64,000 nt of DNA from Bacillota bacterium (GTDB lineage Bacteria; Bacillota; Clostridia; Lachnospirales; Anaerotignaceae). A program made the translations under genes and the position numbers. Under the pieces are notes generated by a model. The model ran no database searches. It was not told the DNA's origin and worked only from the letters and a program-made list of their open reading frames with translations. The DNA lies in NCBI GenBank assembly GCA_019422105.1, contig JAHZDZ010000002.1, positions 124,001 to 188,000 of the forward strand, read 5' to 3'. Below, in pieces: positions 17,401-25,962 of this stretch. Positions within the stretch are counted from its first letter, which is position 1. Every line of letters begins with the position of its first letter.

Positions 17401-17447
17401 AAGAGGCTTTCCCCGATGACAGGGAAAGCCTCTTCCATTTTTTTGTG
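17401..17447. terminator. Bidirectional terminator
   Basis: AAGAGGCTTTCCC (17401-17413) pairs perfectly with GGGAAAGCCTCTT (17422-17434), with CCATTTTTTTG beyond and AAAAA before. It separates the flavoprotein gene from the convergent AraC gene. Confidence 0.95.
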
Positions 17448-17472
17448 TTATGGCTGTTTTTGGATTCTCATT

Positions 17473-18366
17473 TTATTTCATTTGACTATTTGTCGTTTCC
17501 TTTACCGGAAGCAGCTCTATATAACCTCTGGTACCAATTGGTTCCAGCTGTATGCGGGGATTTTGACTGTCCCATTCCAAGCCGGCAACAGCAGGATTGT
17601 ATTTTGCGATTGCTTTTTGCACCTCATCAATGGCCTCTCCAAAGTCCTCCTCCGCAAAGGGCTCTCCCTGAAACATCAGGTATTTGGAGGCGGGAAGTTC
17701 AATGATGTCGAAGCCCTCAGGCAGTTTGTCGTCAAAGTCCGTGCTGACCTCTGCGCCCTGTACATATTCTGACGTTCCGGGAAGAATATACCTTTTTGGG
17801 AGCCAAAGACAGACAGGCTCGCCGCTGATAGACTTTATGCTCATCAAAAGCCCCCAGACATCACAGCCCACCTCTTCGCAGTAGGAAAAGTATTCCTTCG
17901 CTTCTCTCCCTCTTTTTATCAGTACTTTTCGTGCGGGTTTTTCTACAGTCTGTATAAAAACATTTTTAACCATCTCTGCTTTTCTCTCCTTTCTGTTGGC
18001 GGCATATTTGATGCCGTAAGGACGGAACAGGTATAAGGGAATTGGATTTGAGGCGTATTCCTTTGGATTACAGCCAAACTCTCGGAAAAAAGCCCTTTGG
18101 TACCCGTCAACGCTCTGGAAGCCTGCTTCAAAGGCAGCATCGGAAATTTTCACCCCTTTATCCCGTAGACTCAGTGCTGATTTGGACAGCCGAAGCCGTC
18201 TGATGTAATCAGCAGGCGTCAGTTTAAGCCACCGCACGAAGAGCCTGTAGGAATACCAGGGAGAAAACAGGGATACCTGAGAAAGATGGGCGAGGGTAAT
18301 ATTTTCCTGTAAATGAGCTTCAATGTAATCTTGCATGCGCTGCACCGCTTCTATCTGTTCCTTCAT
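17473..18366 (-). CDS. AraC-family regulator with GyrI-like effector domain
   Basis: A 297-residue regulator of the Rob/SoxS-like layout. The N-terminal AraC DNA-binding domain (about 1-110) has two helix-turn-helix units (NITLAHLSQVSLFSPWYSYR and ISDAAFEAGFQSVDGYQRAF) and the closing FGCNPKEY. A GyrI/SOUL-like ligand domain (about 130-297) contains EVGCDVWGLLMS and ends RGYIELLPV. Such proteins respond to small hydrophobic molecules or antibiotics. GGAAGGTG precedes the start. No adjacent co-directional target is present. Confidence 0.92.
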   Translation of the reverse strand: MKEQIEAVQRMQDYIEAHLQENITLAHLSQVSLFSPWYSYRLFVRWLKLTPADYIRRLRLSKSALSLRDKGVKISDAAFEAGFQSVDGYQRAFFREFGCNPKEYASNPIPLYLFRPYGIKYAANRKERKAEMVKNVFIQTVEKPARKVLIKRGREAKEYFSYCEEVGCDVWGLLMSIKSISGEPVCLWLPKRYILPGTSEYVQGAEVSTDFDDKLPEGFDIIELPASKYLMFQGEPFAEEDFGEAIDEVQKAIAKYNPAVAGLEWDSQNPRIQLEPIGTRGYIELLPVKETTNSQMK

Positions 18367-18503
18367 TTTTTCACCTTCCTATGCCGCTTTATAGATAGAG
18401 TTTATCTCAAAAAGAAAAATTTCTCTCGACCTTTTTTGCCTATATTTTTCAGATACAAATATCGTTTAATGCCAGTAAAATGCAACTACAATGCAACTAA
18501 AAT

Positions 18504-18551
18504 AAAAAAGGACGAAAGACGTCGTATTGCTTCGCTTTCTGTCCCTTTTTT
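18504..18551. terminator. Bidirectional terminator-like hairpin
   Basis: AAAAAAGGAC...GAAAG (18504-18518) pairs with CTTTC...GTCCCTTTTTT (18535-18551), with two bulges and A/T runs on both sides. It lies downstream of the aminotransferase gene on the minus strand. Confidence 0.65.
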
Positions 18552-18565
18552 ATAGTGGCTGTAAT

Positions 18566-18778
18566 ATGGTTAAGCTATTAGATATTTTATTTTTCTGTTT
18601 CACAGGCGCCTTGACTGTTTTTTTCACTTCAAAAAAATGCACAGATTATGTATCGGCTACCGGAAAAAAATCAGCTTCCCGTTTAGAAATTCATAGCTTG
18701 CGCTGTGAGAAAGCGGAATGGAATCCGTGGCAAATCACCCTGAAAAACAAGGAGGACATACAATTTGAGTATCCTTAG
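18566..18778 (+). CDS. Doubtful small membrane protein, 70 aa
   Basis: A 70-codon frame starting MVKLLDILFFCFTGALTVFF has one hydrophobic segment and a hydrophilic tail ending DIQFEYP. It fills most of the 408-base gap 18367-18774 and its stop overlaps the convergent aminotransferase stop by 4 bases. No ribosome site is seen before the ATG, so it may be chance. Confidence 0.25.
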   Translation: MVKLLDILFFCFTGALTVFFTSKKCTDYVSATGKKSASRLEIHSLRCEKAEWNPWQITLKNKEDIQFEYP

Positions 18779-19875
18779 GCATCCTCCACAAGCTTTTTAA
18801 GATCACGCAAAAGAAGAGCGTTCTGCTCTGGCAGAAGAATACAAAAGCGCAGAAAGCTTTCATCGAGGAATGTAAAGCTTGCGGCGTTTCGGATCAGCAT
18901 TTTTCGGCGAATGAGTGTCTCAAAGATTTCAGCCGATGTAATTTTATCGGTAAGAAGCTTCAGCAGTATAAAGTTGGAGCTGGAGGGGTATGCCCTGATA
19001 TTTTTCCAGGTACTGATTTCCTCCAGGGCCTTTTTTCTCTCATCGGATATGAGTTTTTTTGTTCTTTCTATAAAATCACTGTCGGAGAAAAGTCTCTCCC
19101 CGGCAAAGCTTGCCAATATATTGACGGACCAAGGATCCTGGTTTTCCTTTAAAAGATTTAAAAATTTTTTACTGCTTGATATGCCGTATCCTAAGCGGAT
19201 TCCCGGCGCGGCAAAAAATTTGGATACGCCTCTTATGACAAAAAGGTTATCAAATTTCCGTGTCAGCGGTATGGAGCAGATGTCATTGAGATTATCGCTG
19301 AATTCGATATAGGTTTCATCTATCATAACGGACGTGCCGTTTTTCTGGCAGTGGGTTAATATTCTGTCCATCTGCTCGGTTGTGATAGCTGTACCTGTGG
19401 GATTATTGGGGTTGCAGGCGATAAAAAGGCCGATTTCCGGTGTCAGAGCCTCAAAAAGCCTGTCCAGATTTACCAGAAAGCCATCCTCCTCCTCCAGCGG
19501 AAAATAATGAAATTCTCCGCCGCACAGTGCGGCTTCCCGCTCGTATTCGCTGTAGGCAGGGCCCATGATAAGGGTATGCCCTGCATTTACGGATTTGATA
19601 AAGGCGGATATTAATTCTGTGGAGCCGTTACCCACTGTGATGTGCTCCACAGCCGCCCCTGTGTAAGCGCTGATGCTTTTTTTCAGGGCAATATAATTTT
19701 TGTCCGGATATGTGCTGACAATGTGAATGTTTTTACTCAGGGCGTCCCTGACACTTTCGGGAAAGCCCAGGGGATTGATGTTGCCGCTGAAATCCATGAT
19801 TTCTTCCTTGAGAATGCCGTACTGCCTTTGTATAGCGTCCAAATCGCCGCCGTGTGCATGCATTATTTTTTCCAT
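18775..19875 (-). CDS. PLP aminotransferase, CobD/HisC-like
   Basis: A class I/II PLP-dependent enzyme of 366 residues, counted from the ATG at 19875, which has better RBS spacing than 19884. The N-terminus HGGDLDAIQRQYG and DFSGNINPLGFP are typical of threonine-phosphate decarboxylase (CobD) and related histidinol-phosphate aminotransferases. PNNPTG, DETYIEF and the lysine region RGVSKFFAAPGIRLGYG are present; the PLP lysine is in SKFF. CobD supplies aminopropanol phosphate for cobalamin. No cobalamin or histidine genes are adjacent, so the substrate is uncertain between the two roles. Confidence 0.88.
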   Translation of the reverse strand: MEKIMHAHGGDLDAIQRQYGILKEEIMDFSGNINPLGFPESVRDALSKNIHIVSTYPDKNYIALKKSISAYTGAAVEHITVGNGSTELISAFIKSVNAGHTLIMGPAYSEYEREAALCGGEFHYFPLEEEDGFLVNLDRLFEALTPEIGLFIACNPNNPTGTAITTEQMDRILTHCQKNGTSVMIDETYIEFSDNLNDICSIPLTRKFDNLFVIRGVSKFFAAPGIRLGYGISSSKKFLNLLKENQDPWSVNILASFAGERLFSDSDFIERTKKLISDERKKALEEISTWKNIRAYPSSSNFILLKLLTDKITSAEIFETLIRRKMLIRNAASFTFLDESFLRFCILLPEQNALLLRDLKKLVEDA

Positions 19876-20101
19876 TGGTACCATACCTTCTTCTTCAATT
19901 TATTTTCTTGCGGGTCAGATTTTACTGCCCGTTTTTTACTGCCTGTAACAAGCTTAATGAAAATGCTTTTGCTACTTTCATTTTAGCAGATAATCGGCGA
20001 ATAGAAAAGCTAATATGCGGTATGTTTTTAAATGAGTTGCTAAATAGAAAATTTATTTCATACCTTTTTTATTCGCCTGCGTAAATAGAATTAGAAAGTT
20101 G

Positions 20102-20128
20102 TTAGCACTCTTGCAAAGTGAGTGCTAA
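20102..20128. promoter_or_regulatory. CIRCE operator (HrcA site)
   Basis: TTAGCACTC (20102-20110), nine bases, GAGTGCTAA (20120-20128): a perfect CIRCE element. It overlaps the clpB promoter, so HrcA should repress clpB until heat or protein stress. hrcA is not in the window. Confidence 0.98.
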
Positions 20129-20139
20129 TGTGCTACAAT
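20111..20139 (+). promoter_or_regulatory. clpB promoter
   Basis: TTGCAA (20111-20116), 17-base spacer, TACAAT (20134-20139). The -35 lies inside the CIRCE spacer, so HrcA binding would block it. Confidence 0.85.
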
Positions 20140-20163
20140 GATTTCACTGGTGAAGGTAACGGG

Positions 20164-20220
20164 ATGGGACAAATTCAATTACCTCTTGCAGACATCAGAG
20201 AATGGGTTGTTAAAAAATAA
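20164..20220 (+). CDS. Possible 18-aa leader peptide before clpB
   Basis: ATG at 20164 begins an 18-codon frame, MGQIQLPLADIREWVVKK, ending in TAA at 20218, within the clpB leader. GGTGAAGG lies about 8 bases upstream of the ATG. The clpB start follows 33 bases after the stop. It could be a small protein or a translation-linked regulatory peptide; coding nature is not proven. Confidence 0.35.
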   Translation: MGQIQLPLADIREWVVKK

Positions 20221-20253
20221 ATAGAAGGTTGAAAAAGGAAGGGTGAAACCATA

Positions 20254-22851
20254 ATGAATGCGCAGAAATATACACAAAAATCATTGGAGGCAATACAGAA
20301 TTGCCAGAGCATCGCAGCACAGTACCAGAATCCGCAGATTGAACAGCAGCATTTGTTATATTCCCTGCTGACTAGTGAGGAAGGTCTTGTTCCCCAGCTC
20401 CTGCTTAAGATGAATGTAAATGTGAACGGTCTTCTTAATGGGGTGAGGGAGGAAATAGAAAGGCTTCCCCATGTGTCCTCAGGCGGCTCCACGGCCGGAA
20501 ATATATATATATCAAATGATCTGAACAAAACCTTTGTGGAGGCGGAAAAGCTGGCGGAGGGCATGAAGGACGATTATGTCTCGGTGGAGCATATTTTTAT
20601 GTCTCTTATTGCCAGCGCCAATACAGTTTTGAAAAAGCTTTTTAAGGATTTTGGTATTGACAAGGACGGTTTTATCAAGGTTTTGGCCACAGTAAGAGGC
20701 AATACCCGTGTGACCAGCGATAATCCCGAGGATACCTATGATGTGCTGAAAAAATACGGCACTGATTTGGTGGAGAGGGCAAGAAGCAACAAGCTTGATC
20801 CGGTAATCGGGCGTGATGATGAGATTAGAAACGTGATTCGGATACTGTCCAGAAAAACGAAGAATAATCCAGTATTAATCGGTGAACCGGGTGTAGGTAA
20901 AACGGCAATCGCAGAGGGTCTTGCCCAGAGGATTGTCAAGGAGGACGTCCCCAATTCCCTGAGAGACAAAACGATTTTTTCCCTTGATATGGGTGCTTTG
21001 ATCGCAGGTGCAAAATTCAGGGGCGAATTCGAGGAAAGGCTGAAAGCGGTATTAAATGAGGTCAAAAAAAGTGAAGGAAAGGTTATACTGTTTATTGACG
21101 AGCTCCATACCATTGTGGGCGCCGGAAAAAGCGAGGGCGCTATGGATGCCGGGAACCTTTTGAAGCCAATGCTGGCAAGGGGGGAGCTTCACTGTATTGG
21201 TGCCACCACGTTAAACGAGTACAAGCAGTATATTGAGAAGGACCCCGCTTTGGAGAGACGGTTCCAGCCGGTTATGGTAAATGAGCCGACGGTGGAGGAT
21301 ACCATAGCCATACTTCGCGGGCTGAAGGAGAGATATGAGGTTTATCACGGCGTAAAGATACAGGATCAGGCCATTATTGCAGCGGCTACCTTGTCTAACC
21401 GCTATATTACGGATCGTTTTCTGCCGGATAAAGCCATTGATTTGATAGACGAAGCCTGTGCCTTAATCAGGACGGAAATTGATTCCATGCCTATGGAGCT
21501 GGATGTGATACAGAGAAAAATCATACAGCATGAAATTGAGGAAGCGGCCTTAAAGAAAGAAAATGATAAGCTCAGCCAGGAGCATTTGAAGGAAATACAA
21601 AAAGAGCTGGCCGAAATGAGAGAGGAATTTAATTCCCTCAAAGCAAAATGGGACAATGAAAAGAACGCCATCAACAAGGTACAGAAGCTGAGGGAAGAGC
21701 TGGAGCAGGTAAACGCCGAGATAGAGAATGCGGAAAGGCATTACGATTTGAATAAGGCAGCGGAATTAAAATACGGCAAGCGCCCCACTATCCAAAAGCA
21801 GTTGGAGGAAGAGGAAAAGCTGGCGGAAGAGGGCGGCACGAAAAACAGTCTTCTGCGGGATAAGGTGACAGATGAGGAAATCGCCAAAATTATTGAGCGG
21901 TGGACGGGCATTCCCGTCAATAAGCTGATGGAGGGAGAAAGGGATAAGCTGCTTCATCTGGAAGACATCCTTCATGAGAGGGTAATCGGGCAGGACGAGG
22001 CGGTGGAAAAGGTTTCAGAGGCTATTATGAGAAGCCGCGCCGGTATCCAAAATCCCAACAGGCCCATTGGATCCTTCCTGTTTTTAGGCCCGACAGGCGT
22101 AGGCAAGACAGAACTTGCCAAGGCGTTGGCGGAAAGTCTTTTTGATGACGAAAAGAATATAGTAAGGATAGATATGACCGAGTATATGGAAAAATTCTCG
22201 GTGTCCAGGCTCATTGGAGCGCCTCCCGGATATGTAGGCTACGAGGAGGGCGGCCAGCTGACGGAGGCTGTAAGAAGGAAGCCATACTCTGTCGTACTCT
22301 TTGACGAGGTGGAGAAGGCCCACCCGGATGTATTCAACATACTTTTACAGGTATTGGACGATGGGCGTATCACGGATTCTCAGGGGCGTACAGTGGATTT
22401 TAAAAATACGATTATCATACTGACCTCCAATCTGGGTTCTTCCTATCTGCTTGAGGGAATTGGCAGCGGAGGAGAGATTACACAGGAGGCTAGGGATAAG
22501 GTGGAGGAGCTTTTAAAGCATTCCTTCCGTCCTGAATTTTTGAACCGTCTGGATGAAATAGTGTTCTATAAACCGCTGTCAAAGCAGGACATCACATTCA
22601 TTATTGACTTGATTGTAAAGGATTTGAATAAGCGTCTCAGCGACAGGCAGTTAAAATGTGTGATTACAGAAGGGGCAAAGGCTTTTATTATCGAAAACGG
22701 ATATGATCCCGTTTATGGTGCAAGACCCTTAAAGCGGTATGTACAGCGAAATATTGAGACAATGATAGCAAAAAAAATAATTGCAGAGGATGTGGCGCCG
22801 GAAACGACATTTACAGTGGATGTGGAAAACGGACGGTTTGTTATACTGTAA
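20254..22851 (+). CDS. clpB: Disaggregase ClpB (Hsp100)
   Basis: An 865-residue AAA+ chaperone that, with DnaK, threads aggregated proteins through its central pore. The order is: Clp N-domain (about 1-145), NBD1 with Walker A GEPGVGKT and Walker B DELHTI, the long coiled-coil middle domain (about 405-525, rich in KEN/EEL) that distinguishes ClpB from ClpC/ClpA, and NBD2 with Walker A GPTGVGKT and Walker B FDEVEKAHPDVF. The pore loop GYVGYEEGG is present. The length matches ClpB. GGAAGGGTG precedes the start. It is monocistronic and controlled by a CIRCE-overlapped promoter. Confidence 0.98.
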   Translation: MNAQKYTQKSLEAIQNCQSIAAQYQNPQIEQQHLLYSLLTSEEGLVPQLLLKMNVNVNGLLNGVREEIERLPHVSSGGSTAGNIYISNDLNKTFVEAEKLAEGMKDDYVSVEHIFMSLIASANTVLKKLFKDFGIDKDGFIKVLATVRGNTRVTSDNPEDTYDVLKKYGTDLVERARSNKLDPVIGRDDEIRNVIRILSRKTKNNPVLIGEPGVGKTAIAEGLAQRIVKEDVPNSLRDKTIFSLDMGALIAGAKFRGEFEERLKAVLNEVKKSEGKVILFIDELHTIVGAGKSEGAMDAGNLLKPMLARGELHCIGATTLNEYKQYIEKDPALERRFQPVMVNEPTVEDTIAILRGLKERYEVYHGVKIQDQAIIAAATLSNRYITDRFLPDKAIDLIDEACALIRTEIDSMPMELDVIQRKIIQHEIEEAALKKENDKLSQEHLKEIQKELAEMREEFNSLKAKWDNEKNAINKVQKLREELEQVNAEIENAERHYDLNKAAELKYGKRPTIQKQLEEEEKLAEEGGTKNSLLRDKVTDEEIAKIIERWTGIPVNKLMEGERDKLLHLEDILHERVIGQDEAVEKVSEAIMRSRAGIQNPNRPIGSFLFLGPTGVGKTELAKALAESLFDDEKNIVRIDMTEYMEKFSVSRLIGAPPGYVGYEEGGQLTEAVRRKPYSVVLFDEVEKAHPDVFNILLQVLDDGRITDSQGRTVDFKNTIIILTSNLGSSYLLEGIGSGGEITQEARDKVEELLKHSFRPEFLNRLDEIVFYKPLSKQDITFIIDLIVKDLNKRLSDRQLKCVITEGAKAFIIENGYDPVYGARPLKRYVQRNIETMIAKKIIAEDVAPETTFTVDVENGRFVIL

Positions 22852-22866
22852 ATTTGAACACCCCAG

Positions 22867-23437
22867 CAGATTCATGGCCAGCGCCATGAATCTGATTACA
22901 TATGGACGAAATACCGATTTGCTCGCACAAGGGCTTTCAGCCTTTACAAATCGGTATTTCCACACGTAGGCGGAAGTGGATTCCGCCTATGTGATTCCGG
23001 TTCGAGGGCTCTGTCCTCGAGCTCCTGCCGCGTAAAATTTATTTTGTATACAGTCTGAGGGGATACCGAAGGTATCCCCTCAGCTTTTCAAAAAAGTCCC
23101 TTTGGGACTTTTTTGAAATTATAGCAGTATAAAGCCCCATTTCTTCGTACAAGGATTGACTGTCGTCATGGTCAACGCCTTGCTTTGCAAGGCTCGCTTC
23201 GCTCGACGCGGTGTCTTCCGCGCTGTTTCCTTGAAATCAGGGCTTTTCCTCAAACTGGCAAAGCCCGTCTTGCGGATTCCAATTGGAAAACTCTTTCATG
23301 CATGCCGAAGATAGACGGCACGAGCGCAGAGAACTTCCCGCCAATGGCGGGAATGTGCTGACCATTTCCAATCCTTTCCGCGATTCAAAAATAGGTAATT
23401 GACATCCTGAGGGGATACCGAAGGTATCCCCTTTTTT
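22867..23437. repeat. Intergenic array of perfect hairpins (copy C region)
   Basis: This 708-base gap between clpB and the AIM24 gene holds at least eight perfect stems: 22867-22894 (12 bp), 22908-22960 (14 bp), 22967-22989 (9 bp), 23002-23020 (6 bp), 23055-23083 (13 bp), 23090-23114 (11 bp, followed by T6), 23177-23193 (7 bp) and 23335-23353 (8 bp), plus the terminator at 23411. The 13-bp stem with GAA loop at 23055 is repeated at 23407, so two copies flank about 325 bases. The stems at 23177 and 23335 are in opposite orientation and carry the ATGGTCA linker seen in copies A, B and D. No gene is visible. Confidence 0.8.
23411..23437 (+). terminator. Terminator, second copy of the GGGGATACC hairpin
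   Basis: GGGGATACC (23411-23419) pairs with GGTATCCCC (23423-23431) over a GAA loop, then TTTTTT. It is a near copy of 23055-23083. Confidence 0.9.
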
Positions 23438-23489
23438 GCTGGGTTATTATCTGTATTTTGAAGCGGCTTTGTTAAATTTTCGGTCCATA

Positions 23490-23518
23490 TTTACAGAGAG
23501 TTGGCCTATTGCTATAAT
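23490..23518 (+). promoter_or_regulatory. Promoter of AIM24-family gene
   Basis: TTTACA (23490-23495), 17-base spacer, TATAAT (23513-23518), 41 bases before the ATG. Confidence 0.85.
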
Positions 23519-23559
23519 AAAAGAAAAATGTCGATTATTGAAAAGGCAGGGATTGGGAT

Positions 23560-24402
23560 ATGAGAAGCGCTATCGGTACCAGGGAGAATATCAGGATTAT
23601 AGATACGGCGGAGGCAAACGGCTGTAAAATAGAAATTATGGAGTATGAGAGACTGTTGGGCTCGACCAACACAAATGCCGCCGAGGATATGTATTTTATG
23701 GAAAAGCAGAATATGAGGGCCAGACAGGCAGCTATTTATCTGGAGGACAGCTCTGTGAAAATTGAACCGGGGGCTATGAGTTATTTTACGGGAAAGCTCG
23801 AGATGGTATCGGGCGTAACTGCCGGCAATGCCCTGGGCAGAATATTCTCCAGCGCAACCACAGGGGAATCAATTGCTCAGCCGGAATACAAGGGCACGGG
23901 GATGCTTGTGCTGGAGCCGTCCTTCAAGCACTTTCTTCTCATCGAGATGGAAAAAGAGGAAATCATAGTGGATAAAGGAATGTTTTATGCGGCCCAGGGA
24001 GGCATTGAGGTGAAGTCCATTATGCAGAAGAATGTATCCTCTGCGCTTTTAGGCGGCGAGGGCATTTTTCAGATACAGCTGAGGGGGTCTGGAATTGTGC
24101 TTTTGGAGTGTCCTGTGCCGAGCTGTGAAATTGACGTGATTGAGCTTGAAAATGATGTGCTGAAGGTGGACGGCAATTTCGCAGTGCTTCGTTCCGGCAA
24201 TATTGATTTTTCCGTGGAGCGTTCCGCAAAAACCCTTTTGGGCTCCGCTGTCAGCGGTGAGGGGCTTGTCAATGTTTACCGTGGTACGGGCAGCGTATGG
24301 CTTGCGCCGACGATTAAAATTTATGATACCATAAATGCAGCAAGAGGAGTTGGACTGTCTTCCACAAAGGCCATGAATATGAATACCGGCAACAGCCATT
24401 GA
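23560..24402 (+). CDS. AIM24-family protein (DUF124)
   Basis: A 280-residue protein with the repeating beta-strand pattern of the AIM24/DUF124 double-psi beta roll (TRAP-like) family: GAMSYFTGKLEMVSGV, then YKGTGMLVLEP, LLGGEGIFQIQLRGSGIVLL and GSGEGLVNVYRGTGSVWLAP-like strands. Residues 1-60 are a less conserved N-terminal extension. The bacterial role is unknown; members are sometimes near stress or tellurite genes. No signal peptide is seen. It has its own promoter; the RBS is weak (AGGCAGGG). Confidence 0.85.
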   Translation: MRSAIGTRENIRIIDTAEANGCKIEIMEYERLLGSTNTNAAEDMYFMEKQNMRARQAAIYLEDSSVKIEPGAMSYFTGKLEMVSGVTAGNALGRIFSSATTGESIAQPEYKGTGMLVLEPSFKHFLLIEMEKEEIIVDKGMFYAAQGGIEVKSIMQKNVSSALLGGEGIFQIQLRGSGIVLLECPVPSCEIDVIELENDVLKVDGNFAVLRSGNIDFSVERSAKTLLGSAVSGEGLVNVYRGTGSVWLAPTIKIYDTINAARGVGLSSTKAMNMNTGNSH

Positions 24403-24658
24403 CAGTATGGAGCAAAAAAAGCCTGCATATGGCAAGCAGGAGATAAGTGTTTTTAGAAGGTCGAAGGCAGATAAGATGTTCCGTTATAAAATCTTGAAAA
24501 GCCTCCATTGAAATATTGTATAAAAGCAGAGTTTGATTTTTCTTGGAGGATATGAAGCTGTTATTACGTAATGATGAAGCGCTGTGAGCCATACAGCAAA
24601 AATTAATATCCTGAATGGGATATTTTCCATATTTGCTTTTTATTCTATTTAGATAAAT

Positions 24659-24725
24659 CCGGCCCCCAACCGTTAGATTTTTAATCTCGTTTTGGGGGCC
24701 GGTTTATTTTCTTTTAAAAGACTTT
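24659..24725. terminator. Strong terminator hairpin
   Basis: CCGGCCCCCAA (24659-24669) pairs with TTGGGGGCCGG (24702-24712) and encloses an AGATT/AATCT hairpin; TTTATTTTCTTTT follows on the plus strand. It separates the AIM24 gene from the convergent desulfhydrase gene. The remaining gap 24403-24658 holds only short AT-rich hairpins (CCTGC/GCAGG near 24422, AATATCC/GGATATT near 24606). Confidence 0.9.
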
Positions 24726-24774
24726 TTAATTGTTAATAAGACGTTTCAGAGTTTTATTGTATCAAAAGCTGTAT

Positions 24775-25824
24775 TTAAAACAGTTTTCCCAATATCTGTT
24801 TTTCGGCAAACAATGCGGTAGCGCCGCCGGTATGCCAGAATACGACATTGCTTCCCTGCGGAACTCTGCCGCATCTCACATAATCCAAAAGGCCGGCGAA
24901 GGCCTTGCCGCTGTATACAGGATCGAGAAAAATTGCCTCCTTTGCGGCCATCATTTTAATGGCTTCCGTGCCGCCCTCGCTGGGCTTTTCGTAGCCGGGA
25001 AGGTAATAGGCCAAATCGTTTCGGAAGTCCTCCTCTGTCAATATCCGTTCTGCGCCAAGCCACTCCAGGGCATCGTTTCCGAGGTCCGTGCGGGATGGTA
25101 TGTAATTTTCATCATGGTAAAAGACGTCAACAGATATGATACTGGTATCTGATCCAATAAGCTTTTTTCCGCCAACCAGTCCTGCCATGGTTCCGCCTGT
25201 TCCTGTGGCGTGAAAGAGGTAGTCGGCGTGTATTCCAAGGGCATTTAGCTGCTCCTGCATCTCAATATAGCCGCCGACAAAGCCGGCTGTTCCAATAAGG
25301 CTTGCGCCTCCCATGGGAATATCATAGCACTTGTGGCCTTCCGTCTCCAGGCGCTTTATGTGTTCCTTTCCCAGCTGGAAAGAACGCTTTTCGGCGTCCC
25401 CTTCTGTTTCTCCTGCTTCAATATTCACGATATGTACTTCAGCGTCCATTATTTTATCCAAGAGCAAATTTGCCTTGATATCGTTTTCATCCGGCTCCAC
25501 AATTGCAGTGAGATATAATACAGGCTTTAATCCTGCCTTTCGGCAGGCCTCAACTGTCTGCATGGCATGGTTTGACTGTGTGGCGCCGTAGGTGAACACA
25601 TACTCCGCTCCCTGCTTTTTTGCGTCACCGATTAAATATTCCAGTTTTCTGATTTTATTTCCCCCGAATAATGACTGGCCTGTAAAGTCATCTCTTTTGA
25701 TATATAAATTGATACCCAGCTCCCCTGAGAGCCTATCCAGCTTATAGAAGGGGGTTGGGAAAAAACCAAGGAAAACCTTTGGCTTTTGAGCCAGCATCGC
25801 TTTTACTTCCTCGCATGTTTTCAT
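24775..25824 (-). CDS. D-cysteine desulfhydrase / ACC deaminase-family PLP enzyme
   Basis: A 349-residue fold-type II PLP enzyme. LYIKRDDFTG and GGNKIRKLEYLIGDA contain the PLP lysine; GATQSNHAMQT contacts the cofactor carboxylate and HATGTGGTMAGLVGG binds phosphate. This is the D-cysteine desulfhydrase/1-aminocyclopropane-1-carboxylate deaminase group; both degrade small amino acids to an oxo acid plus ammonia (and sulfide). The exact substrate cannot be read from sequence. GGAGG precedes the start. A LysR regulator is divergent and likely controls it. Confidence 0.9.
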   Translation of the reverse strand: MKTCEEVKAMLAQKPKVFLGFFPTPFYKLDRLSGELGINLYIKRDDFTGQSLFGGNKIRKLEYLIGDAKKQGAEYVFTYGATQSNHAMQTVEACRKAGLKPVLYLTAIVEPDENDIKANLLLDKIMDAEVHIVNIEAGETEGDAEKRSFQLGKEHIKRLETEGHKCYDIPMGGASLIGTAGFVGGYIEMQEQLNALGIHADYLFHATGTGGTMAGLVGGKKLIGSDTSIISVDVFYHDENYIPSRTDLGNDALEWLGAERILTEEDFRNDLAYYLPGYEKPSEGGTEAIKMMAAKEAIFLDPVYSGKAFAGLLDYVRCGRVPQGSNVVFWHTGGATALFAEKQILGKLF

Positions 25825-25850
25825 TTTTCATTCCTCCAAATCCATTTTTG

Positions 25851-25863
25851 ACTGATAATCAGT
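25851..25863. promoter_or_regulatory. Candidate LysR operator
   Basis: ACTGAT-A-ATCAGT, a perfect 6+1+6 inverted repeat containing T-N-A symmetry, 27 bases upstream of the desulfhydrase start in the divergent region. Confidence 0.5.
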
Positions 25864-25962
25864 AAGTTCCTCTGCCACTATCATAAAATATAATGAATTA
25901 TTTGTAAAATGAATTAATTGGATTTATAATATAACTATTAAGCTATATTATGGAGGTGCAGT

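Noticed and set aside
22867..23437. CRISPR array or RNase P/SRP RNA in the hairpin-rich gap
   Set aside because: Hairpins differ in sequence and spacing, so there are no regular repeats and spacers; no conserved RNase P or SRP core bases were recognised.
24314..24592. 92-codon minus-strand ORF overlapping the AIM24 gene end
   Set aside because: Overlaps a real gene, no RBS, low-complexity hydrophobic C-terminus typical of antisense frames.
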